This document shows, one piece after another, positions 42,829-50,053 of a stretch of 64,000 nucleotides of DNA. How positions within the stretch are numbered: the first letter of the stretch is position 1; every line of letters starts with the position of its first letter. The position numbers were made by a program, and so were the translations under genes. Source of the stretch: Nesterenkonia ebinurensis. Lineage in GTDB: Bacteria; Actinomycetota; Actinomycetes; Actinomycetales; Micrococcaceae. Where the stretch lies: the NCBI RefSeq assembly GCF_008711175.1, contig NZ_VWNF01000045.1:62001-126000 (forward strand), given 5' to 3'. The notes under the pieces are model-generated. The model ran no database searches, was not told the DNA's origin, and worked only from the letters and a program-made list of their open reading frames with translations.

Positions 42829-44319
42829 ATGAGCTCCCTGTGGCTCGACACCCACACCGTCACTGTGCCCCAGACCCCGTTCCCTCAAGACCAGAAGTAC
42901 GACGCCGCAGTGGCCGGAGCCGGTCTGACCGGACTCACCATCGCCGTGCTGCTGGCCCGCGCAGGATTGCGCACCGTGGTGCTGGAAGCCCGACATATCG
43001 GCGCGGCAGCTACCGGAAACACCACCGCGAAGGTCTCGCTGCTTCAAGGCAGCCAGCTCTCCTCCATCCGATCCCATCGCTCGGATGAGATTCTGCAGGC
43101 CTATGTGGAGGGAAACCGGGAGGCCCAGGCTTGGCTGCTGCGATATCTGGACGAGCACGGCATCGGCTATCAGCACCGCACCGCCTGGACTGTTGCCCAT
43201 ACCGCTGAGGGGGTACAGACACTGGAGAATGAGTACGAGGCCGCTCAGACCGCCGCACTGCCCGTGGAATGGCAGCAGCCCACCGAACTTCCTTACCAGG
43301 TGGAATCTGCGATTGCCCTGAAGGACCAGGCGCAGATCCACCCGGTAGAGGTGCTCGATGCTCTGGCTACTGAGCTCCTGGAGCGCGGCGGACAGATTGT
43401 CCAGGGCGCACGGCTGATAGATGCCGAAAACGGTCCGCCGGTAGAAGTCAAGACCACCGCCGGATCTCTGCAGACAGATCGTCTGATCCTGGCCACCGGA
43501 GCACCGGTGCTGGACCGCGGCGGGCATTTCGCCACAATGCAGGGCCACCGCTCCTATGCGCTGGCCTACCGGATCCCGTCCGGAACACCGGTGCCGCAGG
43601 GGATGCACCTGAGCGTAGATGAGCCCAGCCGCAGCCTACGGACCGCCTCAGCTGCTGGGGAAGAGTTGTTGCTGGTGGGCGGCAACGGGCATGTGGTGGG
43701 GCGTGCGGATTCGCCTGCTCAGGCAGTGGCTGATATCGAGGACTGGACTCAGCGCCATTTCCCGGGCGCGCAGCGTACACACAGCTGGTCGGCCCAGGAC
43801 TACCGGCCGGCAGACTATGTGCCGTTCTTCGGGAAGCTTCGGCGAGGTGGCGGGAATATCTACCTGGCCACCGGGTACAACAAATGGGGTATGACTAACG
43901 CTGTGGCCGCAGCACTGGGCGTCTCAGCTGAGATTCTCGGCGGCCAGATGCACTGGGCGCAGACGCTGTCTGAACGTGGCCCTGCGATCAGGGGCGCGGT
44001 GACCGCGGTGAAGGACAATGCTGAGATCGGCGCCCGCATGGTCAAGGACTGGGGCAGTGCCGAGGTGGGTGCCCTGCCTGATGCTCCGCCTGAGGAGGGC
44101 CGCGGCGTCGTCGGCCGTTCCGGTGGTAAACCGGTGGCGGTCTCCACGCTCGAAGGTGCCACCCGTAAGGTCTCTGCGGTCTGCCCGCATATGGGTGGGA
44201 TTCTGCAGTGGAACGATGCCGAGTGCTCCTGGGACTGCCCTCTGCACGCCTCCCGCTTCGCCCCCGACGGAACGCTGCTGGAAGGCCCCGCGGTCAGCGA
44301 TCTGAAGAGTGCGGAATAA
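42829..44319 (+). CDS. FAD-dependent oxidoreductase with C-terminal Rieske domain
   Basis: The 496-residue protein has an N-terminal DAO-type FAD domain (AVAGAGLTGLTIAVLLARAG) and a C-terminal Rieske 2Fe-2S domain whose ligands appear as CPHMGG and CPLHAS. This two-domain form resembles YhfW-type proteins that may couple an amine or thiol oxidation to an electron carrier. ATG 42829 is chosen by the GAAGGA site and domain start; a long upstream frame extension is not protein-like. It stands alone, divergent from the helicase gene. Confidence 0.92.
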   Translation: MSSLWLDTHTVTVPQTPFPQDQKYDAAVAGAGLTGLTIAVLLARAGLRTVVLEARHIGAAATGNTTAKVSLLQGSQLSSIRSHRSDEILQAYVEGNREAQAWLLRYLDEHGIGYQHRTAWTVAHTAEGVQTLENEYEAAQTAALPVEWQQPTELPYQVESAIALKDQAQIHPVEVLDALATELLERGGQIVQGARLIDAENGPPVEVKTTAGSLQTDRLILATGAPVLDRGGHFATMQGHRSYALAYRIPSGTPVPQGMHLSVDEPSRSLRTASAAGEELLLVGGNGHVVGRADSPAQAVADIEDWTQRHFPGAQRTHSWSAQDYRPADYVPFFGKLRRGGGNIYLATGYNKWGMTNAVAAALGVSAEILGGQMHWAQTLSERGPAIRGAVTAVKDNAEIGARMVKDWGSAEVGALPDAPPEEGRGVVGRSGGKPVAVSTLEGATRKVSAVCPHMGGILQWNDAECSWDCPLHASRFAPDGTLLEGPAVSDLKSAE

Positions 44320-44332
44320 AAACTGATCTGTC

Positions 44333-44614
44333 GTGGACCACCATGGCCACTTTGAAAGCAAAGATGAGGCTCGCCAAGAGTGGGGATCATTTATTTCAGG
44401 CGTGAAGAAGTCTGCCTTCACCCTGACCGCTGAGGAATGGATGCAGATGCAGGAGCAAGTGGCCCGGGTGATAGATCCGCGAGCATCTGAGCTTCACGAA
44501 TCCGATTCGTTGCCGAATGATCATTTCTCGGCGCGGACCCTCATGCGCGACTCATTAGAGCGGTCCTACGCCGCGATGCGAATGATGGGGCTCAACAGGC
44601 AGAACGATGAGTGA
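44333..44614 (+). CDS. Hypothetical acidic protein, 93 residues
   Basis: The frame starts at GTG 44333, 13 bases after the Rieske flavoprotein stop. The product is rich in Glu, Met and His with amphipathic helices (TAEEWMQMQEQVARVIDPRA) and no membrane segment. Codon pattern fits the host. No family is recognised. The start is uncertain. Confidence 0.5.
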   Translation: MDHHGHFESKDEARQEWGSFISGVKKSAFTLTAEEWMQMQEQVARVIDPRASELHESDSLPNDHFSARTLMRDSLERSYAAMRMMGLNRQNDE

Positions 44615-44615
44615 A

Positions 44616-44765
44616 TCAGGTCTTGCTGTCGTCCCCATCCTTGGAGTTGTCATCCTTGGGGTCACCAGCCCCACCTTCATCATCCCACCTGTCGAGACGA
44701 GAGGAGCCCCTACGAGTAGCGGCTTTCTCACGGTCCTTTTCAACGCGCTCTTTCTTGGAAGCCAA
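44616..44765 (-). CDS. Candidate small highly charged protein
   Basis: A TTG start at 44765 would give 49 residues, Lys/Arg-rich in the first half (ASKKERVEKDREKAATRR) and Asp/Gly/Lys-rich at the end. It lies 37 bases after the small membrane protein gene on the same strand. The composition is protein-like, but there is no strong ribosome site. It may be a real gene or a remnant. Confidence 0.3.
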   Translation of the reverse strand: MASKKERVEKDREKAATRRGSSRLDRWDDEGGAGDPKDDNSKDGDDSKT

Positions 44766-44802
44766 ACCTGGGTTGACACCCCCACCTCGATCGAAGACTG
44801 GG

Positions 44803-44973
44803 TTACAGTGCTCGCTTCATTCGGCGCGCACGCTCCCGGATAAACCCGAAAACGAGAGTGCCGAGGAACAACACAATCCCGATGATGGCCAACCACACCA
44901 GGCCCTCAAAAACGAACCCGACGATCGACAACACCACCCAGGCGACCAACAGGATTACTAGTACTGTCCACAT
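44803..44973 (-). CDS. Small two-helix membrane protein, 56 residues
   Basis: ATG 44973 opens MWTVLVILLVAWVVLSIVGF and gives two hydrophobic helices (3-21 and 25-43) ending in a basic tail (RERARRMKRAL). This is the pattern of small hydrophobic proteins common in actinobacteria, though I cannot name a function. It is too short to be caught by a usual length cut-off. Confidence 0.7.
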   Translation of the reverse strand: MWTVLVILLVAWVVLSIVGFVFEGLVWLAIIGIVLFLGTLVFGFIRERARRMKRAL

Positions 44974-45268
44974 GTTCTAAAGGTACGCCTGTTCCATCAG
45001 AATAGATAGGTCTGAGGCGCTACCGCCTGAAAGTGCCCACCCGATCCCACCCTGGAGCACCTGCCCTACCTCGACATCTGGTTCTGTGAGCCGTCTTGGT
45101 GCGAGATGGGCCAGCGCAAGACACCCGTGGACAGGTATATGTTCAAAGCATCAGGGGAGTGGGCCAGCGACCACCGAGCGGAGCTGTTCCGGGCCCCGCT
45201 GAGGCTGGCAGAGCATTGGGGAATACACGATCACAATACGGGGATTCGGCGGCTCAGACGTAATTTGG

Positions 45269-45342
45269 TGCGTCGAGAGGGACTCGAACCCCCGACACCT
45301 GCGGTGTAAACGCAGTGCTCTAACCAACTGAGCTATCGACGC
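45269..45342 (-). tRNA. tRNA-Val (TAC)
   Basis: On the minus strand the acceptor stem pairs GCGTCGA with TCGACGC, the anticodon arm is CTGCG/CGCAG with loop TTTACAC, giving anticodon TAC, and the T arm reads GGGGGTTCGAGTCCC. The discriminator is A. A CCA sequence follows in the DNA (45266-45268). Confidence 0.95.
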
Positions 45343-45433
45343 ATATGCCGGAAATCGGCACGGTTTAGGATTCTACACAAAAACGCCGGTGCGGGCCCTG
45401 TTGGGCCTGCCCGGCGTTGTGCCTCAGCTGGGA

Positions 45434-45637
45434 TCAGCGGCGGAAAGCTGTCCTATCCAAGGCGTAGAAGTCCCGGGCTGGAGCGTCATGCGGGCCGAAT
45501 TCGAAGTCTCGGCGCTCAGCAGCGCTGAGCAGCTGCAGAATCCGGTTGCTGGGCACCATCGTGCCGGAAACGCTGCGAGCCTTGGACCGTTTGTTGGACA
45601 GGCTGCCCGTGTAGATTCTCTCCATCAGAGGGTTCAC
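45434..45637 (-). CDS. Hypothetical basic protein, 67 residues
   Basis: GTG 45637 behind AAAGGA gives a product beginning MNPLMERIYTGSLSNKRSKA, basic at the start, with NRILQLLSAAERRDFEFGPH later. It has no membrane segment. Promoter-like AT-rich sequence lies upstream. It is not recognised as a family. Confidence 0.5.
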   Translation of the reverse strand: MNPLMERIYTGSLSNKRSKARSVSGTMVPSNRILQLLSAAERRDFEFGPHDAPARDFYALDRTAFRR

Positions 45638-45769
45638 GTATGCACATCCTTTCTCATGTATGTGTAGTTGCGTCTGCGAACTAAATGATCCAACCAGAAC
45701 CGCACAGGAAACATTCCTGTAACATTCGGTTTACATGAGAAATGTGAGCAATATCTCCGGAATGCAGGG

Positions 45770-46639
45770 TTACTGTTCCGAGGCGCGGAAATCTGCGAGT
45801 CTGGACTGCTCCGCGGCGTAGAGGCCAGCCCCCACGATCCCGGCGTTGTTGGTCAGCTGCGCCGGCACTACCTTGGCCCGCAGACCGGTGACCTGGGGCA
45901 GGAAATCCTCACTGCGCTTGGAGATTCCACCACCGATGATGAACTTGTTCACCGGCTGAATGCGCTCAATATGCTTCAGATAGCGCTCCAGCGTGCGGCC
46001 GTACTCGTCCCAGGGCATCTCCAGCCGTTCCCGTGCAGCTGCCGAGATCTTCTGCTCGGCGGGCTTCACACCCTCGAACTCCAGATGCCCCAGCTCCGAA
46101 TTGGGCACCAGCACCCCGTCATGCACGATCGCGGTGCCGACTCCGGTGCCCAGCGTCACCATCATGATGGTCCCGGGCTTATTGGCGCCGGCCCCATACC
46201 GGGCCTCAGCCAGGCCCGCGGCGTCGGCGTCATTGAGGGTGAAAGTGCGCCCGGGCAGGTCCTTGAGCAGCTCGGTGGTGTCAGACTCCAGCCAGGACTC
46301 GTCAATATTGGACGCCGAGAGCACCACGTTGTCGATCACAATCCCGGGCACAGCGACTCCTACCGCAAGCTCATCCAAAGCCGGTGCCTTCTCCCGGGAG
46401 AGCAGCTCATCGAGGATCTCGCCGATCACTGCCGCCACCGCCTGCGGAGTAGCTGGCTGCGGGGTGGGGATGCGGAACCGTTTGCCGGTCAGTGTCCCCT
46501 TGCGCAGATTGACGATCCCGCCCTTGATGCCGGTGCCGCCCACATCAATGCCGATGGCACGTTTGGGCAGCTGCGACAGTCCCGCGCTGGCCGGCCCGAG
46601 CGCCTCCGCAGCGGGAACAGTCTGGTCAGGTTTGGTCAT
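45770..46639 (-). CDS. ppgK: Polyphosphate glucokinase (ROK family)
   Basis: PpgK phosphorylates glucose with polyphosphate or ATP, a hallmark of actinobacteria. The 289-residue protein has the phosphate-binding motif GIDVGGTGIKGGIV near residue 29, the glucose region NDADAAGLAEARYGAG and MVTLGTGVGTAIVHDG. It follows map with one base shared (TGATG), implying coupled translation. Confidence 0.93.
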   Translation of the reverse strand: MTKPDQTVPAAEALGPASAGLSQLPKRAIGIDVGGTGIKGGIVNLRKGTLTGKRFRIPTPQPATPQAVAAVIGEILDELLSREKAPALDELAVGVAVPGIVIDNVVLSASNIDESWLESDTTELLKDLPGRTFTLNDADAAGLAEARYGAGANKPGTIMMVTLGTGVGTAIVHDGVLVPNSELGHLEFEGVKPAEQKISAAARERLEMPWDEYGRTLERYLKHIERIQPVNKFIIGGGISKRSEDFLPQVTGLRAKVVPAQLTNNAGIVGAGLYAAEQSRLADFRASEQ

Positions 46640-47529
46640 CAGGCTCCTTCAGTGGGCAGGGTGAGAATCTCAGCACCCTCACCGGTGATCAGAACGGTGT
46701 GCTCAAACTGGGCGGTGCGCTTCCGGTCCCGGGTGACTGCCGTCCAGCCGTCCTCCCACATATCCCAGTGCCGGGTGCCCAGGGTGAGCATCGGCTCCAC
46801 GGTGAACACCATGCCGGGTTCGATGGGCTGAGAGTGTTCCGGGGCGGCGTCGTAATGGGGAATCACCAGCCCGGTGTGGAAGGCCGGCCCCACCCCGTGC
46901 CCGATGAACTCGTGCACCGTGCCATAGCCGAAGCGGCGGGCGTAGACCTCGATGGCGCGGCCGATCACATTGATGGGACGGCCTGGTTTGGCTGCCCGGA
47001 TCCCGCGCATCATTGCCTCATGGGTGCGCTCCACCAGCAGCCGGGACTCCTCATCCACATCGCCGACCAGAAAGGTGACGTTGTGGTCCCCGTGCGCACC
47101 GTCCAGATAGGCGGTGATGTCCAGGTTGACGATGTCTCCTTCGGCCAGCACGGTGGAGTCGGGGATGCCGTGGCAGACCACCTCGTTGACCGAGGTGCAG
47201 ATGGACTTGGGGAACCCGCGGTAGCTCAGGCAGCTGGGGTAGGCGCCGCGCTCGATCAGATAGCTGTGGGCGAAGGCGTCCAACTCATCGGTGGTGACCC
47301 CGGGCTTGATCAGCTTGCCGGTGGCGACCATCGCATCAGCGGCGAGCTGGGCCGCCTTCCTGATCCGGGTGATAGTAGCGGCGTCGAAGGCATCCGAGCC
47401 GGTGTACTTGGGCGGCTCCGGCAGGCCCACATAGTTGGGCTTGTCAATGTGCGCCGGCACCGGGCGCTGCGGTGAGAGCGTACCCCGGGTGAGTGTGCCC
47501 ACCGGCGCCTGGGAGAGTGCTGAAGCCAT
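46639..47529 (-). CDS. map: Methionine aminopeptidase, type I
   Basis: Map removes the initiator methionine. The 296-residue enzyme carries the pita-bread metal ligands: HGIPD near the active-site His, NLDITAYLDGAHGDHNVTF (two Asp), EFIGHGVGPAFH (His), FTVEPML (Glu) and FEHTVLIT (Glu). Its N-terminal extension of about 50 residues with a PxxP-rich segment is the actinobacterial type (as in mycobacterial MapB). ATG 47529 has AGGA at proper distance; GTG 47550 is an alternative. Confidence 0.94.
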   Translation of the reverse strand: MASALSQAPVGTLTRGTLSPQRPVPAHIDKPNYVGLPEPPKYTGSDAFDAATITRIRKAAQLAADAMVATGKLIKPGVTTDELDAFAHSYLIERGAYPSCLSYRGFPKSICTSVNEVVCHGIPDSTVLAEGDIVNLDITAYLDGAHGDHNVTFLVGDVDEESRLLVERTHEAMMRGIRAAKPGRPINVIGRAIEVYARRFGYGTVHEFIGHGVGPAFHTGLVIPHYDAAPEHSQPIEPGMVFTVEPMLTLGTRHWDMWEDGWTAVTRDRKRTAQFEHTVLITGEGAEILTLPTEGA

Positions 47530-47576
47530 GGCCGCAATCCTATCGGGCACCCGGTGGGTGGGCGTAGTCTGTGAGG

Positions 47577-47741
47577 GTGAGCGATTATTGGTACAACATG
47601 ACCACCGGGGAAGTGGAGCAGGGCGCTAAGTCCGGCTGGAGGCACCTGCTGGGCCCGTATAAGACCTACGCCGAGGCTGCCCGCGCCCTAGAGAAGGTCG
47701 AGCAGCGCAACGAAGAGTGGGACAACGAGGACGACGCCTAG
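47577..47741 (+). CDS. Small SPOR-like protein, 54 residues
   Basis: GTG 47577 starts MSDYWYNMTTGEVEQGAKSG, followed by WRHLLGPYKTYAEAARALE and an acidic end. The pattern of aromatic residues with GPYxTxxEA resembles a short SPOR-type repeat, and I recall such proteins beside map in actinobacteria. It overlaps the convergent panB end by four bases. Confidence 0.75.
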   Translation: MSDYWYNMTTGEVEQGAKSGWRHLLGPYKTYAEAARALEKVEQRNEEWDNEDDA

Positions 47742-48610
47742 AAGGTGTGCTCATCGGTGGGGAACGTGCCCTTCTGAACTTCGCAGCGGAAGGCCTGGAC
47801 TGCCTCGGTGATGGTCCCGCGCAGATCAGCATATTGCTTGACGAAGCGCGGCAGTCGGCCGTTGTTGAGCCCCAGCATGTCCTGCCAGACCAGCACCTGG
47901 CCGGTGGTGGCACTGCCGGCACCGATTCCGATGGTGGGGATGCGCACTTCCTGCTCCAGCTGGGCCGCCAGCTCTGCCGGAATCATCTCCACCAGCAGGC
48001 AGAATGCGCCAGCTTCCTCCAGGGCACGGGCGTCTGCGATCACCTGCTGGGCATGCTCCCCGCGCCCCTGCACCCGGAATCCGCCCAGCTGGTGCTCAGA
48101 CTGCGGGGTGAAGCCGGCATGGGCCATCACCGGGATACCAGCATCGACCACTGCTTTGACATGCGGGGCCAGCCCGGCATGGGCCTCCATCTTCACCGCC
48201 TGGACCCCCGCCTCCTTCATGAACCGCACCGCAGTATGCACTGCCTGCGCAGGCGTTGCCTGGTAGCTGCCGAAGGGCAGATCGGCCACCACCAGAGCGC
48301 GCTTGGCCCCGTTGACCACTGACTTGGCGTAGACCAGCAGCTCATCAACGGTGATGCCCAGCGTGGAGGCGCTGCCCTGCATCACATTGGCCGCTGAGTC
48401 GCCCACCAGCAGCACTTCGATCCCGGTCTCATCGAAAACCTGCGCCATCATGGCGTCATAGGCGGTGAGCATGGCGAAGCGCTGGCCCTCATCCTTGAAC
48501 CGCTGCAGGTGGTGGGTGCGGATACGGGCGGGCCTGCGGGCAGCTGGTGCGGAGGCGGCGTCGTGCTGTGCCACTCCGCTGTAAGGTGCGGACTGTTCAT
48601 CATTGGACAT
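47738..48610 (-). CDS. panB: 3-methyl-2-oxobutanoate hydroxymethyltransferase
   Basis: PanB makes ketopantoate from alpha-ketoisovalerate and methylene-THF in pantothenate synthesis. The 290-residue TIM-barrel protein has metal-binding LVGDSAANVMQG, VADLPFGSYQ, KMEAHAG and GIGAGSATTGQVLV. ATG 48610 is the first start after the upstream divergent region; the open frame runs further but only antisense to glnA2. The first 35 residues are disordered. Confidence 0.94.
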   Translation of the reverse strand: MSNDEQSAPYSGVAQHDAASAPAARRPARIRTHHLQRFKDEGQRFAMLTAYDAMMAQVFDETGIEVLLVGDSAANVMQGSASTLGITVDELLVYAKSVVNGAKRALVVADLPFGSYQATPAQAVHTAVRFMKEAGVQAVKMEAHAGLAPHVKAVVDAGIPVMAHAGFTPQSEHQLGGFRVQGRGEHAQQVIADARALEEAGAFCLLVEMIPAELAAQLEQEVRIPTIGIGAGSATTGQVLVWQDMLGLNNGRLPRFVKQYADLRGTITEAVQAFRCEVQKGTFPTDEHTF

Positions 48611-48618
48611 AGGGTCAA

Positions 48619-48656
48619 GACTACTCCGCGCTCCGCGGCGGTTGGGTAGAGTAGTC
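48619..48656. promoter_or_regulatory. Inverse repeat between panB and glnA2
   Basis: Eight-base arms GACTACTC (48619-48626) and GAGTAGTC (48649-48656) enclose a GC-rich centre. It lies just upstream of both divergent genes. It could be an operator or a leader hairpin. No GlnR-type box was seen here. Confidence 0.4.
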
Positions 48657-48709
48657 AACGCCGGACGATGACCGGACAACAACTCATTCTCAGGAGGCGG
48701 AAGACGCAT

Positions 48710-50050
48710 ATGGACCGTCAGCAGGAATTTGTACTGCGCACCATCGAGGAGCGCGACGTCCGCTTTGTCCGGCTGTGGTTCTCCGATGTGGTGGGAGCCC
48801 TGAAGTCCGTGGCGCTGGCACCGGCTGAGGTGGAGGGCGCCTTCGCCGAGGGGCTGGGCTTTGACGGATCCTCCATCGAGGGGCTCTCCCGGGTCTTCGA
48901 ATCCGACATGCTGCTCAAGCCGGACCCCTCCAGCTTCCAGATCCTGCCCTGGCGCGGCGAGGATGAGCCCACTGCCCGGATGTTCTGCGATATCCTCACC
49001 CCGGACCAGGAATCCGCGCTGGGCGACCCCCGGTACGTGCTGCGCCGTCAGCTCGACGCCGCCGGGGAGATGGGCTTCACCTGCTACACCCACCCAGAGA
49101 TCGAGTTCTACCTGCTGGCCTCCGAGGAGCCCGACGACACCGGCCGGCCAGTCCCTGCCGATAACGCCGGGTATTTCGACCACATCACCGGCTCGGTGGC
49201 CCAGGACCTGCGCCGACACACCGTGAACATGCTCGAGGCCGTGGGCATCTCCGTGGAGTTCAGCCACAACGAGGTCGGTCCGGGCCAGAACGAGATCGAC
49301 CTGCGCTATGCCGATGCGCTGACCACCGCGGACAACATCCAGACCTTCCGCACCATCGTCAAAGAGGTGGCCCTGGCGCACGGCAAATACGCCAGCTTCA
49401 TGCCCAAGCCCTTCAGTGAGCACCCTGGCTCGGCCATGCACAGCCACTTCAGCCTGTTCGAGGGCGACACCAACGCGTTCTACGCCCCCAACGCCGAGTT
49501 CAATCTCTCCACCACCGCCCGGCAGTTCATTGCCGGGGTGCTGACCCACGCCCCGGAGTTCACTGCGGTGACCAACCAGTTCGTGAACTCGTATAAGCGG
49601 CTCTGGGGCGGGGGAGAGGCTCCCAGCCACATCTCCTGGGGCCACAACAACCGCTCAGCGCTGATCCGGGTGCCGCTGTATAAGCCCACCAAGGGCGGCT
49701 CTGCACGGGTGGAGTTCCGCGGCATCGACTCTGCAGCCAATCCCTACCTGGCCTACGCCGTAGTGATCGGCGCCGGGCTGAAGGGCATCAAGGAGGGCTA
49801 CGAACTGGCCGAGCCGGTCACCGAGGATGTCTGGAGTCTGAGCACAGCCGAACGCAAGGTGCTGGGCCTTCGGCCCTTGCCGGGCACCCTGCACGAGGCC
49901 ATCCGCCAGATGGAGGACTCCGAGCTTGTGGCCGGGATCCTCGGCGAGCAGGTGTTCGATAACTTCCTGCGCAATAAGCGCCAGGAGTGGGACGAATACC
50001 GGGTCAACGTCTCTCCCTTCGAGATCACGAAGTACCTCGGTATGGTTTAA
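48710..50050 (+). CDS. glnA2: Glutamine synthetase family, GlnA2-type
   Basis: The 446-residue protein has the beta-grasp domain with GFDGSSIEG and catalytic motifs HPEIEFYL, VEFSHNEVGPGQNEID, MPKPFSEHPGSAMHSHFS and NNRSALIRVP. The adenylylation tyrosine found in GlnA1 is replaced (VTEDVWSLSTAERK), so GlnE should not modify it. Such GlnA2 proteins in actinobacteria may synthesise glutamine weakly or gamma-glutamylate polyamines. An AGGAGG site precedes ATG 48710; an earlier frame start is not needed. glnE follows by three bases. Confidence 0.94.
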   Translation: MDRQQEFVLRTIEERDVRFVRLWFSDVVGALKSVALAPAEVEGAFAEGLGFDGSSIEGLSRVFESDMLLKPDPSSFQILPWRGEDEPTARMFCDILTPDQESALGDPRYVLRRQLDAAGEMGFTCYTHPEIEFYLLASEEPDDTGRPVPADNAGYFDHITGSVAQDLRRHTVNMLEAVGISVEFSHNEVGPGQNEIDLRYADALTTADNIQTFRTIVKEVALAHGKYASFMPKPFSEHPGSAMHSHFSLFEGDTNAFYAPNAEFNLSTTARQFIAGVLTHAPEFTAVTNQFVNSYKRLWGGGEAPSHISWGHNNRSALIRVPLYKPTKGGSARVEFRGIDSAANPYLAYAVVIGAGLKGIKEGYELAEPVTEDVWSLSTAERKVLGLRPLPGTLHEAIRQMEDSELVAGILGEQVFDNFLRNKRQEWDEYRVNVSPFEITKYLGMV

Positions 50051-50053
50051 GGC

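Noticed and set aside
45106-45309. Plus-strand frame ending inside tRNA-Val as a complete gene
   Set aside because: Its end is the antisense of the tRNA and its start is arbitrary; kept only as a possible remnant.
48611-49645. Upstream extension of the panB frame
   Set aside because: It is antisense to glnA2 and the PanB family begins after ATG 48610.
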